The notes below the pieces were generated by a model that was not told the origin of the DNA, made no database searches, and saw nothing but the letters and a program-made list of their open reading frames with translations. DNA of 64,000 nucleotides from Gillisella vitis (lineage in GTDB: Bacteria > Pseudomonadota > Alphaproteobacteria > Rhizobiales > Rhizobiaceae), in contig NZ_CP056047.1 of NCBI RefSeq assembly GCF_021559775.1, forward strand, positions 3,403,501 through 3,467,500, written 5' to 3'. How positions within the stretch are numbered: the first letter of the stretch is position 1; each line of letters begins with the position of its first letter. The position numbers were made by a program, and so were the translations under genes. This document shows, in pieces, positions 30,246 through 39,491 of this stretch.

Positions 30246-30806
30246 TCAGTTGGCGCTTTCCAGCGTTTCGACCAGCACGTTTTCATTGGTATAAACGCAG
30301 ATATCGGCGGCGATCTTCATGGCCTTGCGCGCCACTTCTTCCGCCGACTTTTCAGTATCCATCAAGGCCAGAGCCGCAGCCAGCGCGTAATTGCCGCCCG
30401 AACCGATGGCAATCGTGCCGTGTTCGGGTTCCAGCACATCGCCATTGCCGGTAATCGCCAGTGTCACCGTTTTGTCGGCCACCAGCATCATCGCTTCCAG
30501 ATTGCGCAGATATTTGTCAGTGCGCCAATCCTTGGCAAGCTCGACGGCGGCGCGCATCAACTGACCGGGATATTGCTCCAGCTTCTTTTCCAGTCGCTCC
30601 AGCAGGGTGAAGGCATCCGCGGTCGCTCCGGCGAAACCGGCGATCACTTCGCCCTTGCCAATGCGGCGCACCTTGCGGGCATTGCCCTTCATCACTGTCT
30701 GACCAAGGCTGACCTGACCGTCACCGGCCATCACCACCATGCCGCCCTTGCGCACCGTGATAATCGTGGTGCCATGCATGGTTCCATAGGGATTATGTTC
30801 GCTCAT
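30246..30806 (-). CDS. hslV: ATP-dependent protease subunit HslV (ClpQ)
   Basis: HslV is the proteasome-like peptidase of the HslVU complex. The 186-residue precursor is cut so that a threonine becomes the N-terminal nucleophile: [20 protein letters not shown]. Further family sequences include [34 protein letters not shown] and [16 protein letters not shown]. The start at 30806 gives the normal propeptide; the longer frame from 30941 lies in the divergent hisB promoter region. It is usually heat-induced, but I could not identify a convincing sigma-32 promoter. Confidence 0.97.
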   Translation of the reverse strand: MSEHNPYGTMHGTTIITVRKGGMVVMAGDGQVSLGQTVMKGNARKVRRIGKGEVIAGFAGATADAFTLLERLEKKLEQYPGQLMRAAVELAKDWRTDKYLRNLEAMMLVADKTVTLAITGNGDVLEPEHGTIAIGSGGNYALAAALALMDTEKSAEEVARKAMKIAADICVYTNENVLVETLESAN

Positions 30807-31000
30807 ATCGATCCGTTCCAGTCCATCGCCGTCCAATCCGGCGCTTCGATTGACCTTTATGTAAGCGGCCAAAAGACAATTGCAAACGCCAAGACGGTTG
30901 GTCGCTATCCCGATGCCGGATCGCCGAAAAACCCGGCTCATCCTGCTGGATATTTCAACCCCCGCCTGATAAGGAACGGCATCTTTTCAAGGAGAAGGCC

Positions 31001-31597
31001 ATGGCAGAGAGCCGCAGCGCCAGCATTTCGCGCAAGACCAACGAAACCTCGGTCTCGGTTTCCGTCACTATCGACGGCACCGGCACTTCGAAGATTTCGA
31101 CGGGGGTCGGTTTCTTCGACCATATGCTGGACCAGCTCAGCCGCCATTCGCTGATCGACATGGATATCGACGTCACCGGCGACCTGCATATCGACGATCA
31201 TCACACCGTCGAAGACACCGGCATTGCCATCGGCCAGGCGATTTCCAAGGCATTGGGCGACCGGCGCGGCATTGTTCGTTATGCCTCCATCGATCTTGCC
31301 ATGGACGAGACGATGACCAAGGCGGCCATTGATGTTTCGGGACGGCCTTTTCTGGTTTGGAACGTCGCCTTTTCGGCACCGAAGATCGGCACATTCGACA
31401 CCGAACTGGTGCGGGAATTCTTTCAGGCGCTGGCGCAGAATGCCGGTATTACCCTGCATATCCTCAATCATTACGGCGCCAATAACCACCATATCGCCGA
31501 AACCTGCTTCAAGGCCGTCGCCCGCGCCCTGCGCAGTGCCACTGAAATTGACCCCCGCCAAGCGGGCCGCATTCCGTCCACCAAGGGAATGCTGTAA
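31001..31597 (+). CDS. hisB: Imidazoleglycerol-phosphate dehydratase
   Basis: HisB converts IGP to imidazole-acetol phosphate, step six of histidine synthesis. The 198-residue protein is the single-function form, without the phosphatase domain of enterobacteria. The metal-binding motifs are [14 protein letters not shown] near residue 38, [17 protein letters not shown] near 66, and the second repeat [20 protein letters not shown] near 160. AAGGAG lies six bases before the ATG. It heads the run hisB-hisH-hisA-hisF-hisE. Confidence 0.97.
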   Translation: MAESRSASISRKTNETSVSVSVTIDGTGTSKISTGVGFFDHMLDQLSRHSLIDMDIDVTGDLHIDDHHTVEDTGIAIGQAISKALGDRRGIVRYASIDLAMDETMTKAAIDVSGRPFLVWNVAFSAPKIGTFDTELVREFFQALAQNAGITLHILNHYGANNHHIAETCFKAVARALRSATEIDPRQAGRIPSTKGML

Positions 31598-31624
31598 ACG
31601 ATCAAGTTTAGGATCTGAGCCTTC

Positions 31625-32275
31625 ATGCGTGTTGTGATTATTGACTACGGATCAGGCAATCTGCGCTCCGCCACCAAGGCGTTCGAGCGGGCCTCCCGGG
31701 AATCCGGCCTTGATGCCGAAATCGAACTGACCGACAAGGCAGACCGGGTGGCAACCGCCGACCGGATCGTGCTGCCCGGCGTCGGTGCCTATGCCGATTG
31801 CAAGCGGGGCCTCGATGCCGTGCCAGGCATGCATGAAGCGCTGATCGAAGCGGTCGAGGTCAAGGCCCGCCCCTTCCTCGGCATCTGCGTCGGGATGCAG
31901 CTGATGTCGTCGCGCGGTTTGGAAAAAACCGTGACCGAAGGCCTCGGCTGGATCAAGGGCGATGTGGTGGAAATGACGCCGTCCGATCCGAGCCTGAAGA
32001 TCCCACAGATCGGCTGGAACACACTCACACTTGCCCGTCCGCATCCGCTGTTTGACGGGATTGCCACCGGCAATGACGGGTTGCATGCCTATTTCGTCCA
32101 TTCCTACCATCTGGCGGCCAGCAATGCCGATGAGGTCATTGCCACGACCAACTATGGCGGCCCGATGACCGCTTTTGTGGGGCGTGACAATATGGCAGGC
32201 GCCCAATTCCATCCGGAAAAGAGCCAGACACTGGGTCTCCAGCTGATTTCTAATTTTCTCAATTGGGCACCGTAA
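31625..32275 (+). CDS. hisH: Imidazole glycerol phosphate synthase glutaminase subunit HisH
   Basis: HisH releases ammonia from glutamine for HisF. The 216-residue class I amidotransferase shows [12 protein letters not shown] at the start, PGVGAYADC near 50, the nucleophile in [11 protein letters not shown] near 84, and the C-terminal histidine and glutamate in QFHPEKSQ near 196, completing the Cys-His-Glu triad. It lies 27 bases after hisB and 24 before hisA. Confidence 0.97.
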   Translation: MRVVIIDYGSGNLRSATKAFERASRESGLDAEIELTDKADRVATADRIVLPGVGAYADCKRGLDAVPGMHEALIEAVEVKARPFLGICVGMQLMSSRGLEKTVTEGLGWIKGDVVEMTPSDPSLKIPQIGWNTLTLARPHPLFDGIATGNDGLHAYFVHSYHLAASNADEVIATTNYGGPMTAFVGRDNMAGAQFHPEKSQTLGLQLISNFLNWAP

Positions 32276-32299
32276 GCCCGTGCCGATGGATAGCATACG

Positions 32300-33034
32300 A
32301 TGATCCTCTTTCCCGCCATCGACCTTAAAGACGGCCAATGCGTACGCCTCAAGCTGGGCGATATGGAGCAAGCCACCGTCTACAATCCTGATCCAGGCGC
32401 GCAGGCCAAGGCCTTTGAAGACCAGGGCTTTGAATGGCTGCATGTTGTTGATCTGAACGGCGCCTTTGCCGGTGAAAGCGTCAATGGCGCGGCGGTGGAT
32501 GCCATTCTCAAGGCGACGAAAAATCCGGTCCAGCTGGGCGGCGGCATTCGCAGTCTTGCCCATATCGAAACCTGGCTTCAGCATGGCTTGTCGCGCGTCA
32601 TTCTCGGCACGGTCGCCGTGCGTGATCCGGCGCTGGTGATTGAGGCCTGCAAGCTTTTCCCCGGCAAGATCGCGGTTGGCATCGATGCCAAGGGTGGCAA
32701 GGTGGCCGTGGAAGGCTGGGCGGAAGCCTCCGAACTCGGCGTGGTCGAGCTGGCGAAGAAGTTTGAAGGCGCAGGCGTTGCGGCAATCATCTATACGGAT
32801 ATCGACAGGGACGGCATTCTGACCGGAATAAACTGGGAGTCGACGCTGGAACTGGCGGATGCGGTTTCCATTCCGGTGATCGCGTCTGGCGGGTTGGCGT
32901 CAATAGAGGATATCCGCCGGATGCTGGAGCCGGATGCGCGCAAACTGGAAGGTGCAATTTCCGGTCGCGCCCTTTATGATGGACGGATTGATCCGGCGGA
33001 AGCGCTGGCACTGATCCAAGCTGCCAAGGGCTGA
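32300..33034 (+). CDS. hisA: ProFAR isomerase HisA
   Basis: HisA performs the Amadori rearrangement of ProFAR to PRFAR. The 244-residue TIM barrel starts [20 protein letters not shown] with the catalytic aspartate at residue 8, has [14 protein letters not shown] near 76, [17 protein letters not shown] near 125 with the second catalytic aspartate, and [13 protein letters not shown] near 194. Its close relative hisF follows; the short leader ORF between them duplicates the hisF start, not hisA sequence. Confidence 0.97.
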   Translation: MILFPAIDLKDGQCVRLKLGDMEQATVYNPDPGAQAKAFEDQGFEWLHVVDLNGAFAGESVNGAAVDAILKATKNPVQLGGGIRSLAHIETWLQHGLSRVILGTVAVRDPALVIEACKLFPGKIAVGIDAKGGKVAVEGWAEASELGVVELAKKFEGAGVAAIIYTDIDRDGILTGINWESTLELADAVSIPVIASGGLASIEDIRRMLEPDARKLEGAISGRALYDGRIDPAEALALIQAAKG

Positions 33035-33046
33035 GGGGAGCATTTT

Positions 33047-33157
33047 ATGACGCTGAAAGCCCGCATTATTCCCTGCCTCGATGTGAAGGATAGCCCGCGA
33101 TGCCCGCAGCCGCAAAGCGGCGAGGACACGCAAGCAAAAAGAGAGGCCATCCTGTGA
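33047..33157 (+). CDS. Short leader ORF carrying a duplicated hisF N-terminus
   Basis: An ATG at 33047, preceded by GGGGAG at six to seven bases, opens a 36-codon frame reading [15 protein letters not shown], identical to the first 15 residues of HisF, then diverging to a polar tail ending REAIL. Its TGA overlaps the real hisF GTG as GTGA. The 45-base copies differ at about seven positions, nearly all silent, so the first copy is an old duplication kept under coding constraint or only partly decayed. It may be a decoy start, a coupling leader, or a remnant. Confidence 0.5.
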   Translation: MTLKARIIPCLDVKDSPRCPQPQSGEDTQAKREAIL

Positions 33158-33948
33158 CACTCAAGGCCCGCATTATTCCTTGTCTCGACGTGAAGGATGG
33201 CCGAGTCGTTAAGGGCGTGAACTTTGTTGATCTGATCGATGCCGGTGATCCGGTCGAAGCAGCCAAGGCCTATGACGCTGCCGGTGCCGATGAGCTGTGT
33301 TTTCTGGACATTACCGCCTCATCCGATAATCGCGAGACGATTTTTGATGTCGTCGCCCGCACCGCAGATCATTGCTTCATGCCGGTCACGGTGGGGGGCG
33401 GTGTGCGGGCGGTCGGCGATATTCGCAAGCTGCTGCTGGCCGGGGCCGATAAGGTTTCAATCAACTCGGCAGCCGTGAGCAATCCCGATTTTGTCGCGGA
33501 AGCTGCCGATAAGTTCGGCAATCAATGTATTGTGGTTTCGATTGATGCAAAACGTCGCCGAAGCCAGGCCAGCGGTGGCGATAATCTCAGCGCCTGGGAG
33601 ATTTATACCCATGGAGGGCGCAATGCGACCGGCATTGACGCTGTCGAATTTGCGGTCAAAATGGTCGAGCGTGGCGCAGGAGAATTGCTGGTCACGTCAA
33701 TGGATCGTGACGGCACCAAAAGCGGTTATGATTTGGAACTGACCCGCGCCATTGCCGATGCCGTTCGGGTGCCGGTGATTGCCTCTGGCGGTGTCGGCAC
33801 ACTGGACGATCTGGTGGCGGGCGTCAGGCAAGGCCACGCCACTGCCGTTCTCGCGGCGTCGATTTTCCATTTCGGGACCTATTCGATTGCCGAGGCCAAG
33901 GCCCATATGGCCAATGCCGGTATCCCTATGCGTCTCGACCAGGCCTGA
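33154..33948 (+). CDS. hisF: Imidazole glycerol phosphate synthase cyclase subunit HisF
   Basis: HisF joins ammonia from HisH with PRFAR to yield IGP and AICAR. From GTG 33154 the protein has 264 residues: [20 protein letters not shown] holds the first catalytic aspartate, [14 protein letters not shown] lies near 50, [11 protein letters not shown] near 82, [15 protein letters not shown] near 178 carries the second, and [13 protein letters not shown] near 208. AGAGG lies eight bases before the GTG. An ATG at 33100 is in frame and would add 18 basic residues; it is a possible alternative but unlike the family. The 5' end is duplicated just upstream. Confidence 0.95.
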   Translation: MTLKARIIPCLDVKDGRVVKGVNFVDLIDAGDPVEAAKAYDAAGADELCFLDITASSDNRETIFDVVARTADHCFMPVTVGGGVRAVGDIRKLLLAGADKVSINSAAVSNPDFVAEAADKFGNQCIVVSIDAKRRRSQASGGDNLSAWEIYTHGGRNATGIDAVEFAVKMVERGAGELLVTSMDRDGTKSGYDLELTRAIADAVRVPVIASGGVGTLDDLVAGVRQGHATAVLAASIFHFGTYSIAEAKAHMANAGIPMRLDQA

Positions 33949-33960
33949 AAGGGCAATTTT

Positions 33961-34275
33961 ATGAGCACATTCACGCTGTCCGATTTGGAGGCCATTGTTG
34001 CCATCCGCGCCAAGGCCTCGCCGGACGAAAGCTGGACGGCAAAGCTGGTGACGGCAGGCCAGGACAAGGCCGCCAAGAAGCTTGGCGAAGAGGCTATTGA
34101 GGCCGTGATGGCAGCGGTCAAAAATGATCGCGCCAACCTGATCTATGAGAGTGCCGATTTGCTTTATCACCTGTTGGTCGTATTGAAAATTGCCGATATC
34201 CCGATAGAAACGGTGATGGAAGAGTTGCAACGGCGCACTGCCCAATCGGGCCTCAGCGAAAAGGCCAGTCGGTAG
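33961..34275 (+). CDS. hisE: Phosphoribosyl-ATP pyrophosphatase
   Basis: HisE hydrolyses PR-ATP to PR-AMP. The 104-residue MazG-fold protein shows [29 protein letters not shown] with the EExxE-like metal site, and [14 protein letters not shown] near 66. It is a stand-alone enzyme, not fused to HisI as in enterobacteria; hisI is not in this window. It lies 12 bases after hisF and five before coaA. Confidence 0.96.
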   Translation: MSTFTLSDLEAIVAIRAKASPDESWTAKLVTAGQDKAAKKLGEEAIEAVMAAVKNDRANLIYESADLLYHLLVVLKIADIPIETVMEELQRRTAQSGLSEKASR

Positions 34276-34280
34276 GACAC

Positions 34281-35273
34281 ATGACGACAGCGATCAGGCA
34301 GGCCGAGGGGGAGGAAGCCCTTGATCATTTCCAGGTAGGCAGCTACTCGCCCTATCTGTTCTTTTCGTCGGAGGAATGGGCGCGGTTTCGGGCCGATACG
34401 CCGCTCACTCTGACGCTGGACGAAGTACATCGCCTGCGATCCATCGATGACCCGATTGATCTTGCCGAGGTACGGCGGATCTATCTGGCGCTGTCACGGC
34501 TGTTATCCTCGCATGTCGAATCGTCTCAATTGCTGTTTGAGCAGCGGAACCGCTTTCTCAGCACCAATGTGACCAAGACGCCGTTTATTATCGGTATTGC
34601 CGGATCGGTGGCGGTGGGCAAATCCACCACGGCGCGCGTGCTGAAAGAGCTTTTGGCCCGCTGGCCGTCCAGCCCGAAAGTTGATCTGGTCACCACCGAT
34701 GGCTTTTTGTACTCGAACGCAACGCTGGTGCGCGACAACAAGCTCAATCGCAAAGGGTTTCCCGAGAGTTACGATACGGCGGCTCTGCTGCGGTTTCTGT
34801 CGGCTATCAAGGCTGGGCAACAGAATGTCAAGGCGCCGCGCTATTCGCACCTGACCTATGACGTGCTGCCTGATCAGCATACCATCATCGACCGCCCGGA
34901 TATCCTGATTTTCGAGGGCATCAATGTGCTGCAATCGCGCGATCTGCCGCGAGATGGCAAGATCGTGCCGATGGTCTCGGATTTCTTCGACTTCTCGATC
35001 TATATTGATGCTGAGGAAAGCCTGATCCACAATTGGTACGTAAAGCGATTCATGAAGCTGCGCCAAACGGCCTTCCGCGATCCGAATTCCTACTTTCACC
35101 GTTATGCGACGATCAGCGAAGATGAAGCTTCAACCATTGCCGAAAATCTCTGGAGCCACATCAACCTGATCAATCTGCGCGACAATATCCAGCCGACCCG
35201 GCCCCGGGCCGATTTGATCCTGCGCAAGGGAGAAAATCATCTGGTTGAACAGGTGGCGCTGCGAAAATTATAG
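34281..35273 (+). CDS. coaA: Type I pantothenate kinase
   Basis: CoaA phosphorylates pantothenate, the regulated first step of CoA synthesis. The 330-residue protein carries the P-loop [17 protein letters not shown] near residue 107, [13 protein letters not shown] near 137, [16 protein letters not shown] near 157, the PanK motif [10 protein letters not shown] near 190, and FEGINVLQ near 212. A long N-terminal part ([19 protein letters not shown]) is also typical. It begins five bases after hisE, so it is probably translated from the his transcript. Confidence 0.97.
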   Translation: MTTAIRQAEGEEALDHFQVGSYSPYLFFSSEEWARFRADTPLTLTLDEVHRLRSIDDPIDLAEVRRIYLALSRLLSSHVESSQLLFEQRNRFLSTNVTKTPFIIGIAGSVAVGKSTTARVLKELLARWPSSPKVDLVTTDGFLYSNATLVRDNKLNRKGFPESYDTAALLRFLSAIKAGQQNVKAPRYSHLTYDVLPDQHTIIDRPDILIFEGINVLQSRDLPRDGKIVPMVSDFFDFSIYIDAEESLIHNWYVKRFMKLRQTAFRDPNSYFHRYATISEDEASTIAENLWSHINLINLRDNIQPTRPRADLILRKGENHLVEQVALRKL

Positions 35274-35339
35274 GGCACTGCGCCCATCTATTATTATAGA
35301 TTGATGTTTTCATGAGGTTTTATCTCTGGGAGGAGAGTT

Positions 35340-35918
35340 ATGACATTCATTGATCCCAACAAAGCCGCACCGGTTTCCGGCAGGCGTGTGTTTCTGGGTG
35401 CGGCAGCGGCGGCGATCGCCGCGACCGCCGCAGGGCAGAGCGGACAGGCAGCGGATACAAAAACCGGCGGCGGTCCGCTATCAGACATTCCCATCGTTTT
35501 GCCCCAGACAGAATTCGTCTATGAGGCGATTTTTACCCTTCAGGATATGATTGAGATGGGTGCGTCCCCGCAGGGAGACAGGCGTATCATCAATATCACC
35601 GGCGGTGAATTTGCCGGACCTCGGATTAAGGGCAAGGTCATGCCTGGCGGTGCGGACCGACAAGTGCTGCGTAAGGACGGTGTGCGGCTTCTCAATGCGC
35701 TTTATGAATTGCAGGCGGATGACGGCGCCGTCATTACCGTCAACAACAGGGTCTTGATCGACCGTCAACCGGACGGCACGCAATATGCTTTTTCGCATAT
35801 CGATATTACTGCACCGGAAGGACCGCATGACTGGCTGAATCGCCGCGTGTTTGTTGGTACCCTGAACAGCCTGCGGCCCAAACCAATGGTGCTGATTCGG
35901 GTCTTCAGTCTGGTTTAA
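35340..35918 (+). CDS. DUF3237 protein with Tat-type signal
   Basis: The 192-residue protein has an N-terminal twin-arginine sequence SGRRVFLGAAAAAIAATAAG, with a likely cleavage after GQAADT, so it should be exported folded. The rest (about 45-192) fits DUF3237: FVYEAIFTLQDMIEMGASPQ, GDRRIINITGGEFAGPRIKG and KVMPGGADRQVLRKDGVRLL, ending with FVGTLNSLRPKPMVLIRVF. DUF3237 members have no known enzymatic function. The gap before it holds only a short promoter region, and the gene is convergent with arfB. Confidence 0.78.
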   Translation: MTFIDPNKAAPVSGRRVFLGAAAAAIAATAAGQSGQAADTKTGGGPLSDIPIVLPQTEFVYEAIFTLQDMIEMGASPQGDRRIINITGGEFAGPRIKGKVMPGGADRQVLRKDGVRLLNALYELQADDGAVITVNNRVLIDRQPDGTQYAFSHIDITAPEGPHDWLNRRVFVGTLNSLRPKPMVLIRVFSLV

Positions 35919-35954
35919 GACCAAGGCTGAAGGTCTTCCATGCCTGGAGAGCGA

Positions 35955-36389
35955 TCAATCCTGATCCGGCTTCTCGCGCATTTTCTTGATTTCACCGCGT
36001 CCCACCTTTGCCTTCAACCGGCGCTCGATTGAGCCCTTGGTGGGTTTGGTCTTCCGGCGCGGTGGCGGCGGTGGTTTGGCTGCTTCGAGCAGCAATTCCT
36101 TCAGCCTCTCGCGGGCATCTTCCCGATTGCGCTCCTGGCTTCGAAAGCGGCTGGCCTCGATCAACAACACGCCTTCTTTGGAAAGCCGTCGGCCTGCCAA
36201 TTTGATGGCATTGGTCTTGATACGGTCCGGGAGCGAGGGAGAACTTGTCAGCGGGAAGAACAATTGGACGGCGGTCGAGACCTTGTTGACATTCTGCCCG
36301 CCCGGACCACCGGCCAGCACGAATTGCTCGGTCAGTTCCCAACCGGCAATCGTAATCCTGTCATTGATATAGAGCGGGTCGCTCGCCAT
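35955..36389 (-). CDS. arfB: Alternative ribosome-rescue factor ArfB (YaeJ)
   Basis: ArfB hydrolyses peptidyl-tRNA on stalled ribosomes without a stop codon. The 144-residue protein has the catalytic GGQ in AGGPGGQNVNKVSTAVQL near residue 30, shared with class I release factors, and a basic C-terminal tail (KPPPPPRRKTKPTKGSIERR onward, rich in Lys/Arg) that enters the empty mRNA channel. It lacks the codon-recognition domains of RF1/RF2. The gene lies between pckA and DUF3237; the 36.5 kb palindromic terminator separates it from pckA. Confidence 0.93.
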   Translation of the reverse strand: MASDPLYINDRITIAGWELTEQFVLAGGPGGQNVNKVSTAVQLFFPLTSSPSLPDRIKTNAIKLAGRRLSKEGVLLIEASRFRSQERNREDARERLKELLLEAAKPPPPPRRKTKPTKGSIERRLKAKVGRGEIKKMREKPDQD

Positions 36390-36510
36390 GGTCCTGTCCA
36401 GCCTTTTCGCCGTGAGGCTGTAGCGGAAAACACCAGCTCAGGCAAATCTCGGTTCTCTGGTATCATAACTGGATTTCCGTGCTGTTTTTCTGGAGCAGAT
36501 GCACCATGGA

Positions 36511-36542
36511 AAAAGCCCGGCGATGATCATCGCCGGGCTTTT
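36511..36542. terminator. Bidirectional terminator after pckA, perfect 32-base palindrome
   Basis: AAAAGCCCGGCGATGA joined directly to its complement, ending in TTTT. It follows the pckA stop on the minus strand. On the plus strand it lies just upstream of a weak parS-like sequence (36549-36564). Confidence 0.9.
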
Positions 36543-36565
36543 CAAAATCGTCACACGTGAAACGT

Positions 36566-38176
36566 TTACTGCGCAGCAACAGCCAGAACCGGAGCCGCAT
36601 CGCGAACATTGCTGTCCACATGGGCTTCGAATTTCTCGAAATTGGCGATGAACATGCCGACCAGTTTCTTGGCCTGCGCGTCATAGTCTGCCCCATTTGC
36701 CCAGGTCGAGCGGGGGTCGAGAATGCTGGTATCGACGCCTTCGACAGAAACCGGTACCGCGAAACCGAAATTGGCATCGGTGCGGAACTCGACCTTCTTC
36801 AACTCTCCGGAGAGAGCCGCCGTCAGCAGCGCCCGAGTTGCCTTGATCGGCATACGGTTACCAACGCCGTAGGCACCGCCGGTCCAGCCAGTGTTGACCA
36901 GCCAGCAATCCACTTCATGACGGGCAATCAACTCCTTGAGCAGATTGCCATATTCTGCCGGATGGCGAGGCATGAACGGTGCGCCGAAGCAGGTCGAGAA
37001 GGTTGCTTCCGGCTCGGTTACGCCGCGCTCCGTGCCAGCGACTTTCGCGGTGTAGCCAGAAAGGAAGTGGTACATCGCCTGTTCTGGTGTCAGCTTGGCG
37101 ATCGGCGGCATGACGCCGAAGGCATCTGCGGTCAGCATGATGATAGTCTTCGGATGCCCGGCGCGGCCGGTGGGCGAGGCATTGGGTATGAAGTTCAGCG
37201 GATAGGCACAACGGGTGTTCTCGGTCTTCGAGCCGTCGTTGAAATCCGGGACCCGGTTTTCATCCAGAACGACATTTTCCAGCACCGTGCCGAACCGCTT
37301 GGTGGTGGCGTAGATTTCTGGCTCGGCTTCTGCCGATAGACGAATGGTCTTGGCGTAGCAGCCGCCTTCGAAGTTGAAGATGCCGTCTTCACCCCAACCA
37401 TGCTCGTCATCGCCAATCAGCGTGCGGGCCGGATCAGCCGACAGCGTGGTTTTGCCCGTACCGGACAGACCGAAGAACACAGCCGAATCACCAGCCGGGC
37501 CAACATTGGCCGAGCAATGCATCGGCATGACCTGTTTGGCGGGCAGCATGTAGTTCAGCGCCGTGAACACCGACTTCTTCATTTCACCGGCGTAGTAGGT
37601 GCCAGCGATCAGCACGATATTATTGGTGAAATCGCAGGCGATAACCGTTTCGGTCCGGCAGCCATGACGGGCCGGATCAGCCTTGAAGCTGGGCAGGTCG
37701 ATAATGGTGAATTTCGCTTCGAAATCGGCAAGCGCGGCGCGTTCCGGACGAATCAGCAGGTTACGGATAAACAGCGAATGCCATGCAAGTTCCGTTACCA
37801 CGCGGGTTGGCAAAGCGTTGGCGGCATCGGCGCCACCAATCAGATCCTGTACGAACAGGGTCTTGCCAGCCACATGCGCCAGCATGTCCTGATGCAGGAT
37901 GTCGAAATGCTCTTTCGACATTGGCTTGTTATTGTCCCACCAGATCTGGCTATCGGTATTGGCATCACGCAGGATGAACTTGTCCTTGGGCGAGCGGCCC
38001 GTATGCTGTCCGGTCTCGGCCAAAAGCGCGCCGTCCGCAGTCAGCACGGCTTCACCGTTGCGGATCGCATGCTCATAAAGGGCGGCGGGCAGCAGATTAT
38101 AATGGACATTGGCGGCCTTGCCCAAGCCAATGGTCTCGATCCCAAGACGGCTATTGTTCACTCCAAGCTCCTCCAT
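36566..38176 (-). CDS. pckA: Phosphoenolpyruvate carboxykinase (ATP)
   Basis: PckA decarboxylates and phosphorylates oxaloacetate to PEP, the entry to gluconeogenesis. The 536-residue protein shows TGRSPKDKF near residue 59, [20 protein letters not shown] near 205, the PEPCK-specific P-loop [18 protein letters not shown] near 238, and [20 protein letters not shown] near 259. In Agrobacterium pckA is acid-inducible and needs ChvG/ChvI; here chvI diverges directly from it across a 355-base gap. A palindromic terminator follows. Confidence 0.97.
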   Translation of the reverse strand: MEELGVNNSRLGIETIGLGKAANVHYNLLPAALYEHAIRNGEAVLTADGALLAETGQHTGRSPKDKFILRDANTDSQIWWDNNKPMSKEHFDILHQDMLAHVAGKTLFVQDLIGGADAANALPTRVVTELAWHSLFIRNLLIRPERAALADFEAKFTIIDLPSFKADPARHGCRTETVIACDFTNNIVLIAGTYYAGEMKKSVFTALNYMLPAKQVMPMHCSANVGPAGDSAVFFGLSGTGKTTLSADPARTLIGDDEHGWGEDGIFNFEGGCYAKTIRLSAEAEPEIYATTKRFGTVLENVVLDENRVPDFNDGSKTENTRCAYPLNFIPNASPTGRAGHPKTIIMLTADAFGVMPPIAKLTPEQAMYHFLSGYTAKVAGTERGVTEPEATFSTCFGAPFMPRHPAEYGNLLKELIARHEVDCWLVNTGWTGGAYGVGNRMPIKATRALLTAALSGELKKVEFRTDANFGFAVPVSVEGVDTSILDPRSTWANGADYDAQAKKLVGMFIANFEKFEAHVDSNVRDAAPVLAVAAQ

Positions 38177-38531
38177 GATGCAATTCCTTCTTCAGCGGGA
38201 TAGCTAGATAATTATGGGTCAACGCTAATGACCGAATTTTAAAAACGCAAGAGTAAAATCTTGAAAACATCAATAATATCATATATTTAATCGTTTTAAA
38301 CTGGTATGTTAGTTTTAAATCGGTTCAGTTTAAAGGCGATGAACCTTTGTCTTTTGCCGTCAAAACGAAACGGGGTTGAAGCCGGACATGCCTGCCCCCT
38401 TTATCTTTGCCACAATTTGTTCCACCTTTACCCTCATGAAGCGCTTCGCGGCCCCTATATGTAATGTGGCCGCTGGCCGTCACCTTCTTGATGGGCGGTG
38501 GCGGCAATCGGTAATGACGGAGATAAACGGC
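38177..38531. promoter_or_regulatory. pckA-chvI divergent promoter region
   Basis: 355 bases without a gene; 38217-38335 is very AT-rich. GTTTTAAA occurs at 38293-38300 and 38312-38319 (19-base spacing) and a related GTTTAAA at 38328-38334. ChvI controls genes including pckA in Agrobacterium, so such repeats are candidate operator elements. The right half (38340-38531) is GC-rich and in frame with chvI, but without a convincing upstream start. Confidence 0.5.
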
Positions 38532-39254
38532 ATGCAGACAATTGCGCTTGTTGACGACGACCGGAATATCCTGACGTCGGTTTCGATCGCTCTCGAAGCC
38601 GAGGGCTACAAGGTTGAAACCTATACGGATGGAGCTTCGGCGCTGGACGGGCTTCTGGCGCGGCCGCCACAGCTGGCGATCTTCGATATCAAGATGCCAC
38701 GCATGGACGGGATGGAGCTTTTGCGCCGCCTGCGTCAGAAGTCCGATATCCCGGTGATTTTCCTCACCTCCAAGGATGAGGAAATCGATGAATTGTTCGG
38801 CTTGAAAATGGGTGCCGACGACTTCATCACCAAGCCGTTTTCTCAGCGCCTGCTGGTGGAGCGGGTCAAGGCCATTCTACGTCGCGCGGCCAATCGCGAG
38901 ACTGGAAACGCACCCGGCAATGTCAAGAGTGCTGCCGAGCAGCAGGCCCGCAACCTGGAGCGCGGCCAACTGGTCATGGACCAGGAGCGCCATACCTGCA
39001 CCTGGAAAGGCGACCCGGTCACGCTGACAGTCACCGAATTTCTGATCCTGCATTCGCTGGCCCAGCGGCCCGGCGTGGTGAAAAGCCGCGACGCGCTGAT
39101 GGATGCCGCCTATGACGAACAGGTCTATGTCGATGACCGCACCATTGACAGCCATATCAAGCGGCTGCGAAAGAAGTTCAAAATGGTGGACAATGATTTC
39201 GACATGATCGAAACGCTGTACGGCGTTGGATACCGCTTCCGCGAAACGGCCTGA
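38532..39254 (+). CDS. chvI: Response regulator ChvI
   Basis: ChvI is the OmpR-type regulator of the ChvG/ChvI acid and envelope-stress system, needed for virulence or symbiosis in rhizobia. The 240-residue protein starts [14 protein letters not shown], with the phospho-acceptor in [13 protein letters not shown] near residue 52 and the conserved lysine in FITKPFSQR near 102. The C-terminal winged helix (about 140-240) includes [21 protein letters not shown] and [17 protein letters not shown]. The start has GGAG nine to ten bases upstream; longer frames (38514 or 38376) are possible but unlike homologues. chvG follows after palindromic sequence. Confidence 0.94.
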   Translation: MQTIALVDDDRNILTSVSIALEAEGYKVETYTDGASALDGLLARPPQLAIFDIKMPRMDGMELLRRLRQKSDIPVIFLTSKDEEIDELFGLKMGADDFITKPFSQRLLVERVKAILRRAANRETGNAPGNVKSAAEQQARNLERGQLVMDQERHTCTWKGDPVTLTVTEFLILHSLAQRPGVVKSRDALMDAAYDEQVYVDDRTIDSHIKRLRKKFKMVDNDFDMIETLYGVGYRFRETA

Positions 39255-39280
39255 TGCCGCCTGCGGGCATTGCTTGCGGG

Positions 39281-39374
39281 TTGAGAGCCTGGCAGGTTCA
39301 GATTGAACCAGGCATGCTCTCAATTCTCTTGTTTTCGTTTGTCTTTTCGGGAAAACCGGTTTCCCTGACAAGCT
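39281..39374. repeat. Rhizobial intergenic palindromic element between chvI and chvG
   Basis: An imperfect hairpin (TTGAGAGC at 39281 and GCTCTCAA at 39316-39323, with GGTTCA/TTGAACC near the loop) is followed by GGAAAACCGGTTTCC at 39350-39364. The same 15-base core occurs in reverse orientation at 61036-61050. This is the look of a Rhizobium palindromic/mosaic element (RPE/RIME type). Confidence 0.6.
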
Positions 39375-39491
39375 CTAGGACCAGGCCCGGTTGAGAATGA
39401 ACGTTGACGGCAGACATGACGGTATTCGGTGGGATTCGATTGTCCCACAGGATAAGTGTGCCGTGTGAGGGGAATTCTATCCAAAAGGCCT

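Noticed and set aside
30807..31000. Sigma-32 promoter for hslVU
   Set aside because: A CTTGGC on the minus strand is followed by a -10-like stretch at a spacing (about 22) that is too long.
33100..33153. ATG 33100 as hisF start (adds [18 protein letters not shown])
   Set aside because: The basic extension is unlike HisF, and GTG 33154 has a good ribosome site; kept only as an alternative.
36549..36564. CGTCACACGTGAAACG as a fifth parS site
   Set aside because: Only 12 of 16 positions match and the left half-site is poor; it may be a decayed copy but is not counted.
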